Below, in pieces: positions 1 to 9,046 of a DNA stretch of 64,000 nt. The stretch covers positions 6,208,229 through 6,272,228 of the forward strand of contig OX459110.1 of the NCBI GenBank assembly GCA_949775045.1, read 5' to 3'. Below the pieces are notes generated by a model. That model was not told the DNA's origin. It searched no databases and saw only the letters and a program-made list of their open reading frames with translations. Both the position numbers and the translations under genes were made by a program. The stretch is from Metridium senile. Taxonomy: Eukaryota; Cnidaria; Anthozoa; Actiniaria; Metridiidae. Position 1 is the first letter of the stretch; every line of letters begins with the position of its first letter.

Positions 1-648
1 ATAGGGCATATTGCATTCTGGTTAGGATTTTGTAGTTTTTTCTAAATGAAATCTTGCACATTTATCAGAATGCTCTAATATTCTCAGACATTACTCACAG
101 GGTCTAGGCAAATATTTTGTGCCGAAAAATCCGATCTTTTTGACACATTTTCAGATCACCCTATAGGGCATATTGCATTCTGGGTAGGATTTTGTAGTTT
201 TTTCTAAATGAAATCTTGCACATTTATCAGAATGCTCTAATATTCTCAGACATTACTCACAGGGTCTAGGCAAATATTTTGTGCCGAAAACCCCGATCTT
301 TTTGACACATTTTTACATCACCCTATAGGACATATTGCATTCTGGGTAGGATTTTGTAGTTTTTTCTAAATAAAATCTTGCGCATGTATCAGAATGCTCT
401 AATATTCTCAGACATTACTCACAGGGTCTAGGCAAAAATTTTGTGCCGAAATCTCCGATCTTTTTGACACATTTTTACATCACCCTATAGGACATATTGC
501 ATTCTGGACAGGATTTTGTAGTTTTTTCGAAATAAAATCTTGCGCATGTATCAGAATGCTCTAATATTCTCAGACATTACTCACAGGGTCTAGGCGAAAC
601 TTTTGTGCCGAAAACCCCGATCTTTTTGACACATTTTCAGATCACCCT

Positions 649-810
649 ATAGGGCATATTGCATTCTGGGTAGGATTTTGTAGTTTTTTCTAAATAAAAT
701 CTTGCGCATGTATCAGAATGCTCTAATATTCTCAGACATTACTCACAGGGTCTAAGCGAAAATTTTGTGCCGAAAACCCCGATCTTTTTGACACATTTTC
801 AGATCACCCT
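649..810 (+). repeat. Representative 162-bp monomer (used here for numbering)
   Basis: This monomer differs from my by-eye consensus only at TAAG (consensus TAGG, positions 105-108). Position 1 is the A of ATAGGGCATA and position 162 the last T of ATCACCCT. It has A/T-tract zones at about 28-51 and 111-151, and a tract-poor, nearly invariant core at about 64-100 (ATCAGAATG ... TTACTCACAG). CpGs fall at 57, 109, 123 and 132. Possible structural elements are the 10-bp palindrome CCCTATAGGG across the monomer boundary and an 8-bp inverted pair, GCATTCTG (13-20) and CAGAATGC (66-73). The length is close to one nucleosome's worth of DNA, as in many centromeric satellites. The choice of position 1 and of strand is arbitrary. 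Confidence 0.95.
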
Positions 811-972
811 ATAGGGCATATTGCATTCTGGGTAGGATTTTGTAGTTTTTTCTAAATAAAATCTTGCGCATGTATCAGAATGATCTAATATTCTCAGACA
901 TTACTCACAGGGTCTAGGCGAAAATTTTGTGCCGAAAACCCCGAACTTTTTGACACATTTTCAGATCACCCT

Positions 973-1246
973 ATAGGGCATATTGCATTCTGGGTAGGAT
1001 TTTGTAGTTTTTTCTAAATAAAATCTTGCGCATGTATCAGAATGCTCTAATATTCTCAGACATTACTCACAGGGTCTAAGCGAAAATTTTGTGCCGAAAA
1101 CCCCGATAGGATTTTGTAGTTTTTTCTAAATAAAATCTTGCGCATGTATCAGAATGCTCTAATATTCTCAGACATTACTCACAGGGTCTAGGCGAAACTT
1201 TTGTGCCGAAAACCCCGATCTTTTTGACACATTTTCAGATCACCCT
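973..1246 (+). repeat. Fused monomer pair with 50-bp deletion (junction 1107/1108)
   Basis: CCCCGAT (up to monomer position 135) is joined directly to AGGATTTTG (from position 24 of the next monomer). Positions 136-162 and 1-23 are removed and the two monomers measure 274 instead of 324 bp. Only one base (T) of microhomology is seen at the join. The lost piece includes the CCCTATAGGG palindrome and the GCATTCTG arm of the inverted pair. This is the first of eight identical junctions, all in block A. Confidence 0.93.
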
Positions 1247-3459
1247 ATAGGGCATATTGCATTCTGGGTAGGATTTTGTAGTTTTTTCTAAATAAAATCT
1301 TGCGCATGTATCAGAATGCTCTAATATTCTCAGACATTACTCACAGGGTCTAAGCGAAAATTTTGTGCCGAAAACCCCGATCTTTTTGACACATTTTCAG
1401 ATCACCCTATAGGGCATATTGCATTCTGGGTAGGATTTTGTAGTTTTTTCTAAATAAAATCTTGCGCATGTATCAGAATGCTCTAATATTCTCAGACATT
1501 ACTCACAGGGTCTAGGCGAAAATTTTGTGCCGAAAACCCCGAACTTTTTGACACATTTTCAGATCACCCTATAGGGCATATTGCATTCTGGGTAGGATTT
1601 TGTAGTTTTTTCTAAATAAAATCTTGCGCATGTATCAGAATGCTCTAATATTCTCAGACATTACTCACAGGGTCTAGGCGAAACTTTTGTGCCGAAAACC
1701 CCGATCTTTTTGACAAATTTTCAGATCACCCTATAGGGCATATTGCATTCTGGACAGGATTTTGTAGTTTTTTCTAAATAAAATCTTGCGCATGTATCAG
1801 AATGCTCTAATATTCTCAGACATTACTCACAGGGTCTAAGCGAAAATTTTGTGCCGAAAACCCCGATCTTTTTGACACATTTTCAGATCACCCTATAGGG
1901 CATATTGCATTCTGGGTAGGATTTTGTAGTTTTTTCTAAATAAAATCTTGCGCATGTATCAGAATGCTCTAATATTCTCAGACATTACTCACAGGGTCTA
2001 AGCGAAAATTTTGTGCCGAAAACCCCGATCTTTTTGACACATTTTCAGATCACCCTATAGGGCATATTGCATTCTGGGTAGGATTTTGTAGTTTTTTCTA
2101 AATAAAATCTTGCGCATGTATCAGAATGCTCTAATATTCTCAGACATTACTCACAGGGTCTAAGCGAAAATTTTGTGCCGAAAACCCCGAACTTTTTGAC
2201 ACATTTTCAGATCACCCTATAGGGCATATTGCATTCTGGGTAGGATTTTGTAGTTTTTTCTAAATAAAATCTTGCGCATGTATCAGAATGCTCTAATATT
2301 CTCAGACATTACTCACAGGGTCTAGGCGAAACTTTTGTGCCGAAAACCCCGATCTTTTTGACACATTTTCAGATCACCCTATAGGGCATATTGCATTCTG
2401 GGTAGGATTTTGTAGTTTTTTCTAAATAAAATCTTGCGCATGTATCAGAATGCTCTAATATTCTCAGACATTACTCACAGGGTCTAAGCGAAAATTTTGT
2501 GCCGAAAACCCCGATCTTTTTGACACATTTTCAGATCACCCTATAGGGCATATTGCATTCTGGGTAGGATTTTGTAGTTTTTTCTAAATAAAATCTTGCG
2601 CATGTATCAGAATGCTCTAATATTCTCAGACATTACTCACAGGGTCTAGGCGAAAATTTTGTGCCGAAAACCCCGAACTTTTTGACACATTTTCAGATCA
2701 CCCTATAGGGCATATTGCATTCTGGGTAGGATTTTGTAGTTTTTTCTAAATAAAATCTTGCGCATGTATCAGAATGCTCTAATATTCTCAGACATTACTC
2801 ACAGGGTCTAGGCGAAACTTTTGTGCCGAAAACCCCGATCTTTTTGACAAATTTTCAGATCACCCTATAGGGCATATTGCATTCTGGACAGGATTTTGTA
2901 GTTTTTTCTAAATAAAATCTTGCGCATGTATCAGAATGCTCTAATATTCTCAGACATTACTCACAGGGTCTAAGCGAAAATTTTGTGCCGAAAACCCCGA
3001 TCTTTTTGACACATTTTCAGATCACCCTATAGGGCATATTGCATTCTGGGTAGGATTTTGTAGTTTTTTCTAAATAAAATCTTGCGCATGTATCAGAATG
3101 CTCTAATATTCTCAGACATTACTCACAGGGTCTAAGCGAAAATTTTGTGCCGAAAACCCCGATCTTTTTGACACATTTTCAGATCACCCTATAGGGCATA
3201 TTGCATTCTGGGTAGGATTTTGTAGTTTTTTCTAAATAAAATCTTGCGCATGTATCAGAATGCTCTAATATTCTCAGACATTACTCACAGGGTCTAAGCG
3301 AAAATTTTGTGCCGAAAACCCCGAACTTTTTGACACATTTTCAGATCACCCTATAGGGCATATTGCATTCTGGGTAGGATTTTGTAGTTTTTTCTAAATA
3401 AAATCTTGCGCATGTATCAGAATGCTCTAATATTCTCAGACATTACTCACAGGGTCTAA
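1108..3459 (+). repeat. Internal 7-monomer tandem duplication, period 1,134 bp
   Basis: The rare GACAAATTTT variant occurs at 1712 and again at 2846, exactly 7x162 bp apart, each followed by a monomer with GGACAGG. The preceding and following monomers match in order (GCGAAACTTTT, TAAGCG, the CCGAACTTTTT variant and so on). HOR copies 2 and 3 have this marker only once (5774 and 8266), so the duplication is specific to copy 1. The edges are approximate because adjacent monomers are nearly identical. Confidence 0.88.
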
Positions 3460-3626
3460 GCGAAAATTTTGTGCCGAAAACCCCGATAGGATTTTGTAGT
3501 TTTTTCTAAATAAAATCTTGCGCATGTATCAGAATGCTCTAATATTCTCAGACATTACTCACAGGGCCTAGGCGAAAATTTTGAGCTGAAAACCCCGATC
3601 TTTTTGACACATTTTCAGATCACTCT
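3353..3626 (+). repeat. Fused monomer pair (junction 3487/3488)
   Basis: The junction lies 2,380 bp from the previous one (1,246 + the 1,134-bp duplication). The pair ends in the GAGCTG marker monomer. Confidence 0.92.
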
Positions 3627-3788
3627 ATAGGGCATATTGCATTCTGGGTAGGATTTTGTAGTTTTTTCTAAATGAAATCTTGCACATTTATCAGAATGCT
3701 CTAATATTCTCAGACATTACTCACAGGGTCTAAGCGAAAATTTTGTGCCGAAAACCCCGAACTTTTTGACACATTTTCAGATCACCCT
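3627..3788 (+). repeat. Chimeric monomer at a crossover
   Basis: The first half has AAATGAAATC and GCACATTTA, as in the monomers at 4225 and 6555. The second half has TAAGCGAAAATTTT and CCGAACTTTTT, as in the monomer at 3191. In the sister HOR copies, the monomer after the GAGCTG monomer keeps the AAATG half together with GGCAAATATTTT. The switch lies within about 3690-3730, the invariant core of the monomer. This is the footprint expected of an unequal crossover or template switch between homologous positions of different monomers. Confidence 0.75.
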
Positions 3789-4062
3789 ATAGGGCATATT
3801 GCATTCTGGGTAGGATTTTGTAGTTTTTTCTAAATAAAATCTTGCGCATGTATCAGAATGCTCTAATATTCTCAGACATTACTCACAGGGTCTAAGCGAA
3901 AATTTTGTGCCGAAAACCCCGATAGGATTTTGTAGTTTTTTCTAAATAAAATCTTGCGCATGTATCAGAATGCTCTAATATTCTCAGACATTACTCACAG
4001 GGCCTAGGCGAAAATTTTGAGCTGAAAACCCCGATCTTTTTGACACATTTTCAGATCACTCT
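3789..4062 (+). repeat. Fused monomer pair (junction 3923/3924)
   Basis: This is the extra copy created by the 436-bp duplication. It ends HOR copy 1 and again runs into a GAGCTG monomer. Confidence 0.92.
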
Positions 4063-5034
4063 ATAGGGCATATTGCATTCTGGTTAGGATTTTGTAGTTT
4101 TTTCTAAATGAAATCTTGCACATTTATCAGAATGCTCTAATATTCTCAGACATTACTCACAGGGTCTAGGCAAATATTTTGTGCCGAAAAATCCGATCTT
4201 TTTGACACATTTTCAGATCACCCTATAGGGCATATTGCATTCTGGGTAGGATTTTGTAGTTTTTTCTAAATGAAATCTTGCACATTTATCAGAATGCTCT
4301 AATATTCTCAGACATTACTCACAGGGTCTAGGCAAATATTTTGTGCCGAAAACCCCGATCTTTTTGACACATTTTTACATCACCCTATAGGACATATTGC
4401 ATTCTGGGTAGGATTTTGTAGTTTTTTCTAAATAAAATCTTGCGCATGTATCAGAATGCTCTAATATTCTCAGACATTACTCACAGGGTCTAGGCAAAAA
4501 TTTTGTGCCGAAATCTCCGATCTTTTTGACACATTTTTACATCACCCTATAGGACATATTGCATTCTGGACAGGATTTTGTAGTTTTTTCGAAATAAAAT
4601 CTTGCGCATGTATCAGAATGCTCTAATATTCTCAGACATTACTCACAGGGTCTAGGCGAAACTTTTGTGCCGAAAACCCCGATCTTTTTGACACATTTTC
4701 AGATCACCCTATAGGGCATATTGCATTCTGGGTAGGATTTTGTAGTTTTTTCTAAATAAAATCTTGCGCATGTATCAGAATGCTCTAATATTCTCAGACA
4801 TTACTCACAGGGTCTAAGCGAAAATTTTGTGCCGAAAACCCCGATCTTTTTGACACATTTTCAGATCACCCTATAGGGCATATTGCATTCTGGGTAGGAT
4901 TTTGTAGTTTTTTCTAAATAAAATCTTGCGCATGTATCAGAATGATCTAATATTCTCAGACATTACTCACAGGGTCTAGGCGAAAATTTTGTGCCGAAAA
5001 CCCCGAACTTTTTGACACATTTTCAGATCACCCT

Positions 5035-5308
5035 ATAGGGCATATTGCATTCTGGGTAGGATTTTGTAGTTTTTTCTAAATAAAATCTTGCGCATGTATC
5101 AGAATGCTCTAATATTCTCAGACATTACTCACAGGGTCTAAGCGAAAATTTTGTGCCGAAAACCCCGATAGGATTTTGTAGTTTTTTCTAAATAAAATCT
5201 TGCGCATGTATCAGAATGCTCTAATATTCTCAGACATTACTCACAGGGTCTAGGCGAAACTTTTGTGCCGAAAACCCCGATCTTTTTGACACATTTTCAG
5301 ATCACCCT
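5035..5308 (+). repeat. Fused monomer pair (junction 5169/5170)
   Basis: This is the mid-HOR junction of copy 2, the counterpart of 1107 at a shift of 4,062. The fused monomer continues with GCGAAACTTTT rather than GAGCTG, so the two junctions within one HOR can be told apart. Confidence 0.92.
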
Positions 5309-6280
5309 ATAGGGCATATTGCATTCTGGGTAGGATTTTGTAGTTTTTTCTAAATAAAATCTTGCGCATGTATCAGAATGCTCTAATATTCTCAGACATT
5401 ACTCACAGGGTCTAAGCGAAAATTTTGTGCCGAAAACCCCGATCTTTTTGACACATTTTCAGATCACCCTATAGGGCATATTGCATTCTGGGTAGGATTT
5501 TGTAGTTTTTTCTAAATAAAATCTTGCGCATGTATCAGAATGCTCTAATATTCTCAGACATTACTCACAGGGTCTAGGCGAAAATTTTGTGCCGAAAACC
5601 CCGAACTTTTTGACACATTTTCAGATCACCCTATAGGGCATATTGCATTCTGGGTAGGATTTTGTAGTTTTTTCTAAATAAAATCTTGCGCATGTATCAG
5701 AATGCTCTAATATTCTCAGACATTACTCACAGGGTCTAGGCGAAACTTTTGTGCCGAAAACCCCGATCTTTTTGACAAATTTTCAGATCACCCTATAGGG
5801 CATATTGCATTCTGGACAGGATTTTGTAGTTTTTTCTAAATAAAATCTTGCGCATGTATCAGAATGCTCTAATATTCTCAGACATTACTCACAGGGTCTA
5901 AGCGAAAATTTTGTGCCGAAAACCCCGATCTTTTTGACACATTTTCAGATCACCCTATAGGGCATATTGCATTCTGGGTAGGATTTTGTAGTTTTTTCTA
6001 AATAAAATCTTGCGCATGTATCAGAATGCTCTAATATTCTCAGACATTACTCACAGGGTCTAAGCGAAAATTTTGTGCCGAAAACCCCGATCTTTTTGAC
6101 ACATTTTCAGATCACCCTATAGGGCATATTGCATTCTGGGTAGGATTTTGTAGTTTTTTCTAAATAAAATCTTGCGCATGTATCAGAATGCTCTAATATT
6201 CTCAGACATTACTCACAGGGTCTAAGCGAAAATTTTGTGCCGAAAACCCCGAACTTTTTGACACATTTTCAGATCACCCT

Positions 6281-6554
6281 ATAGGGCATATTGCATTCTG
6301 GGTAGGATTTTGTAGTTTTTTCTAAATAAAATCTTGCGCATGTATCAGAATGCTCTAATATTCTCAGACATTACTCACAGGGTCTAAGCGAAAATTTTGT
6401 GCCGAAAACCCCGATAGGATTTTGTAGTTTTTTCTAAATAAAATCTTGCGCATGTATCAGAATGCTCTAATATTCTCAGACATTACTCACAGGGCCTAGG
6501 CGAAAATTTTGAGCTGAAAACCCCGATCTTTTTGACACATTTTCAGATCACTCT
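6281..6554 (+). repeat. Fused monomer pair (junction 6415/6416)
   Basis: This is the terminal junction of HOR copy 2, 1,246 bp after the mid-HOR junction. It carries GGGCCTAGG and GAGCTG. Confidence 0.92.
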
Positions 6555-7526
6555 ATAGGGCATATTGCATTCTGGGTAGGATTTTGTAGTTTTTTCTAAA
6601 TGAAATCTTGCACATTTATCAGAATGCTCTAATATTCTCAGACATTACTCACAGGGTCTAGGCAAATATTTTGTGCCGAAAACCCCGATCTTTTTGACAC
6701 ATTTTTACATCACCCTATAGGACATATTGCATTCTGGGTAGGATTTTGTAGTTTTTTCTAAATAAAATCTTGCACATGTATCAGAATGCTCTAATATTCT
6801 CAGACATTACTCACAGGGTCTAGGCAAAAATTTTGTGCCGAAATCTCCGATCTTTTTGACACATTTTTACATCACCCTATAGGACATATTGCATTCTGGA
6901 CAGGATTTTGTAGTTTTTTCGAAATAAAATCTTGCGCATGTATCAGAATGCTCTAATATTCTCAGACATTACTCACAGGGTCTAGGCGAAACTTTTGTGC
7001 CGAAAACCCCGATCTTTTTGACACATTTTCAGATCACCCTATAGGGCATATTGCATTCTGGGTAGGATTTTGTAGTTTTTTCTAAATAAAATCTTGCGCA
7101 TGTATCAGAATGCTCTAATATTCTCAGACATTACTCACAGGGTCTAAGCGAAAATTTTGTGCCGAAAACCTCGATCTTTTTGACACATTTTCAGATCACC
7201 CTATAGGGCATATTGCATTCTGGGTAGGATTTTGTAGTTTTTTCTAAATAAAATCTTGCGCATGTATCAGAATGATCTAATATTCTCAGACATTACTCAC
7301 AGGGTCTAGGCGAAAATTTTGTGCCGAAAACCCCGATCTTTTTGACACATTTTCAGATCACCCTATAGGGCATATTGCATTCTGGGTAGGATTTTGTAGT
7401 TTTTTCTAAATAAAATCTTGCGCATGTATCAGAATGATCTAATATTCTCAGACATTACTCACAGGGTCTAGGCGAAAATTTTGTGCCGAAAACCCCGAAC
7501 TTTTTGACACATTTTCAGATCACCCT

Positions 7527-7800
7527 ATAGGGCATATTGCATTCTGGGTAGGATTTTGTAGTTTTTTCTAAATAAAATCTTGCGCATGTATCAGAATGCT
7601 CTAATATTCTCAGACATTACTCACAGGGTCTAAGCGAAAATTTTGTGCCGAAAACCCCGATAGGATTTTGTAGTTTTTTCTAAATAAAATCTTGCGCATG
7701 TATCAGAATGCTCTAATATTCTCAGACATTACTCACAGGGTCTAGGCGAAACTTTTGTGCCGAAAACCCCGATCTTTTTGACACATTTTCAGATCACCCT
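7527..7800 (+). repeat. Fused monomer pair (junction 7661/7662)
   Basis: This is the mid-HOR junction of copy 3, again 1,246 bp after its predecessor, of the GCGAAACTTTT type. Confidence 0.92.
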
Positions 7801-8772
7801 ATAGGGCATATTGCATTCTGGGTAGGATTTTGTAGTTTTTTCTAAATAAAATCTTGCGCATGTATCAGAATGCTCTAATATTCTCAGACATTACTCACAG
7901 GGTCTAAGCGAAAATTTTGTGCCGAAAACCCCGATCTTTTTGACACATTTTCAGATCACCCTATAGGGCATATTGCATTCTGGGTAGGATTTTGTAGTTT
8001 TTTCTAAATAAAATCTTGCGCATGTATCAGAATGCTCTAATATTCTCAGACATTACTCACAGGGTCTAGGCGAAAATTTTGTGCCGAAAACCCCGAACTT
8101 TTTGACACATTTTCAGATCACCCTATAGGGCATATTGCATTCTGGGTAGGATTTTGTAGTTTTTTCTAAATAAAATCTTGCGCATGTATCAGAATGCTCT
8201 AATATTCTCAGACATTACTCACAGGGTCTAGGCGAAACTTTTGTGCCGAAAACCCCGATCTTTTTGACAAATTTTCAGATCACCCTATAGGGCATATTGC
8301 ATTCTGGACAGGATTTTGTAGTTTTTTCTAAATAAAATCTTGCGCATGTATCAGAATGCTCTAATATTCTCAGACATTACTCACAGGGTCTAAGCGAAAA
8401 TTTTGTGCCGAAAACCCCGATCTTTTTGACACATTTTCAGATCACCCTATAGGGCATATTGCATTCTGGGTAGGATTTTGTAGTTTTTTCTAAATAAAAT
8501 CTTGCGCATGTATCAGAATGCTCTAATATTCTCAGACATTACTCACAGGGTCTAAGCGAAAATTTTGTGCCGAAAACCCCGATCTTTTTGACACATTTTC
8601 AGATCACCCTATAGGGCATATTGCATTCTGGGTAGGATTTTGTAGTTTTTTCTAAATAAAATCTTGCGCATGTATCAGAATGCTCTAATATTCTCAGACA
8701 TTACTCACAGGGTCTAAGCGAAAATTTTGTGCCGAAAACCCCGAACTTTTTGACACATTTTCAGATCACCCT

Positions 8773-9046
8773 ATAGGGCATATTGCATTCTGGGTAGGAT
8801 TTTGTAGTTTTTTCTAAATAAAATCTTGCGCATGTATCAGAATGCTCTAATATTCTCAGACATTACTCACAGGGTCTAAGCGAAAATTTTGTGCCGAAAA
8901 CCCCGATAGGATTTTGTAGTTTTTTCTAAATAAAATCTTGCGCATGTATCAGAATGCTCTAATATTCTCAGACATTACTCACAGGGCCTAGGCGAAAATT
9001 TTGAGCTGAAAACCCCGATCTTTTTGACACATTTTCAGATCACTCT
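8773..9046 (+). repeat. Fused monomer pair (junction 8907/8908)
   Basis: This is the terminal junction of HOR copy 3, of the GAGCTG type. Confidence 0.92.

Larger units (their letters stand above)
1..4062 (+). repeat. Block A HOR copy 1 (expanded, 4,062 bp, 26 units)
   Basis: This segment has 23 full and 3 shortened monomers. It aligns with copy 2 at a shift of 4,062: the monomer with GGTTAGG, the next two with AAATGAAATC/CACATTT and with ATAGGACATA, the TTCGAAAT monomer and the GAATGATCT monomer come in the same order. Its length equals the 2,492-bp base HOR plus two internal tandem duplications (2,492 + 1,134 + 436 = 4,062). It is therefore an expanded version of the same HOR. The window begins exactly at a monomer start, so the true left limit of the HOR is unknown. 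Confidence 0.9.
3264..4165 (+). repeat. Internal 3-unit tandem duplication, period 436 bp
   Basis: The TTTTGAGCTGAAAA marker monomer recurs at 3583 and 4019, and the 50-bp-deletion junction at 3487 and 3923. Both are 436 bp apart (two full monomers plus one of 112 bp). The monomer between them, 3627-3788, is chimeric. Copies 2 and 3 of the HOR have a single version of this segment. Edges are approximate. Confidence 0.85.
4063..6554 (+). repeat. Block A HOR copy 2 (2,492 bp, 14 full + 2 short monomers)
   Basis: This is the base form of the block A HOR. Markers in order are GGTTAGG (first monomer), two monomers with ATAGGACATA of which the second has GGACAGG and TTCGAAAT, GAATGATCT, a short-monomer junction at 5169, GACAAATTTT at 5774, a second junction at 6415, and GAGCTG at 6511. 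Spacing between the two junctions is 1,246 bp, half of 2,492. GAGCTG, GACAAATTTT and both junctions recur 2,492 bp later in copy 3. Confidence 0.92.
6555..9046 (+). repeat. Block A HOR copy 3 (2,492 bp)
   Basis: It has the same length and marker spacing as copy 2 (GACAAATTTT 8266, junctions 7661 and 8907, GAGCTG 9003). The content is not identical. The GGTTAGG monomer is missing, and the GAATGATCT monomer is present twice in a row (7203 and 7365). One monomer lost and one gained leaves the length unchanged. A private CCTCGATC variant (about 7170) is shared with copy 4 and marks common descent of copies 3 and 4. Confidence 0.9.

Noticed and set aside
649..810. CENP-B box
   Set aside because: I looked for NTTCGNNNNANNCGGGN on both strands around TTTTCGGC, TTTTCGCC and GATCGGGG. 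No 17-bp stretch has both halves at the right distance.
649..810. Promoter or RNA gene within the monomer (TAAATAAAA as TATA-like, TTTTTT as Pol III stop)
   Set aside because: Such A/T runs are expected at this composition. No A/B box pair, tRNA fold or other supporting element is seen. Transcription of the satellite is possible but not shown by the sequence.
649..810. A conserved coding repeat, because 162 is divisible by 3
   Set aside because: TAG, TAA and TGA are spread over the three forward frames in each monomer and the reverse strand is also closed in all frames, so no frame runs through even two monomers.
1107..1108. Transposon or attachment site at the 50-bp-deletion junction
   Set aside because: No target-site duplication, terminal inverted repeat or foreign sequence is present. 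It is a clean deletion with one base of microhomology, copied with the HOR.
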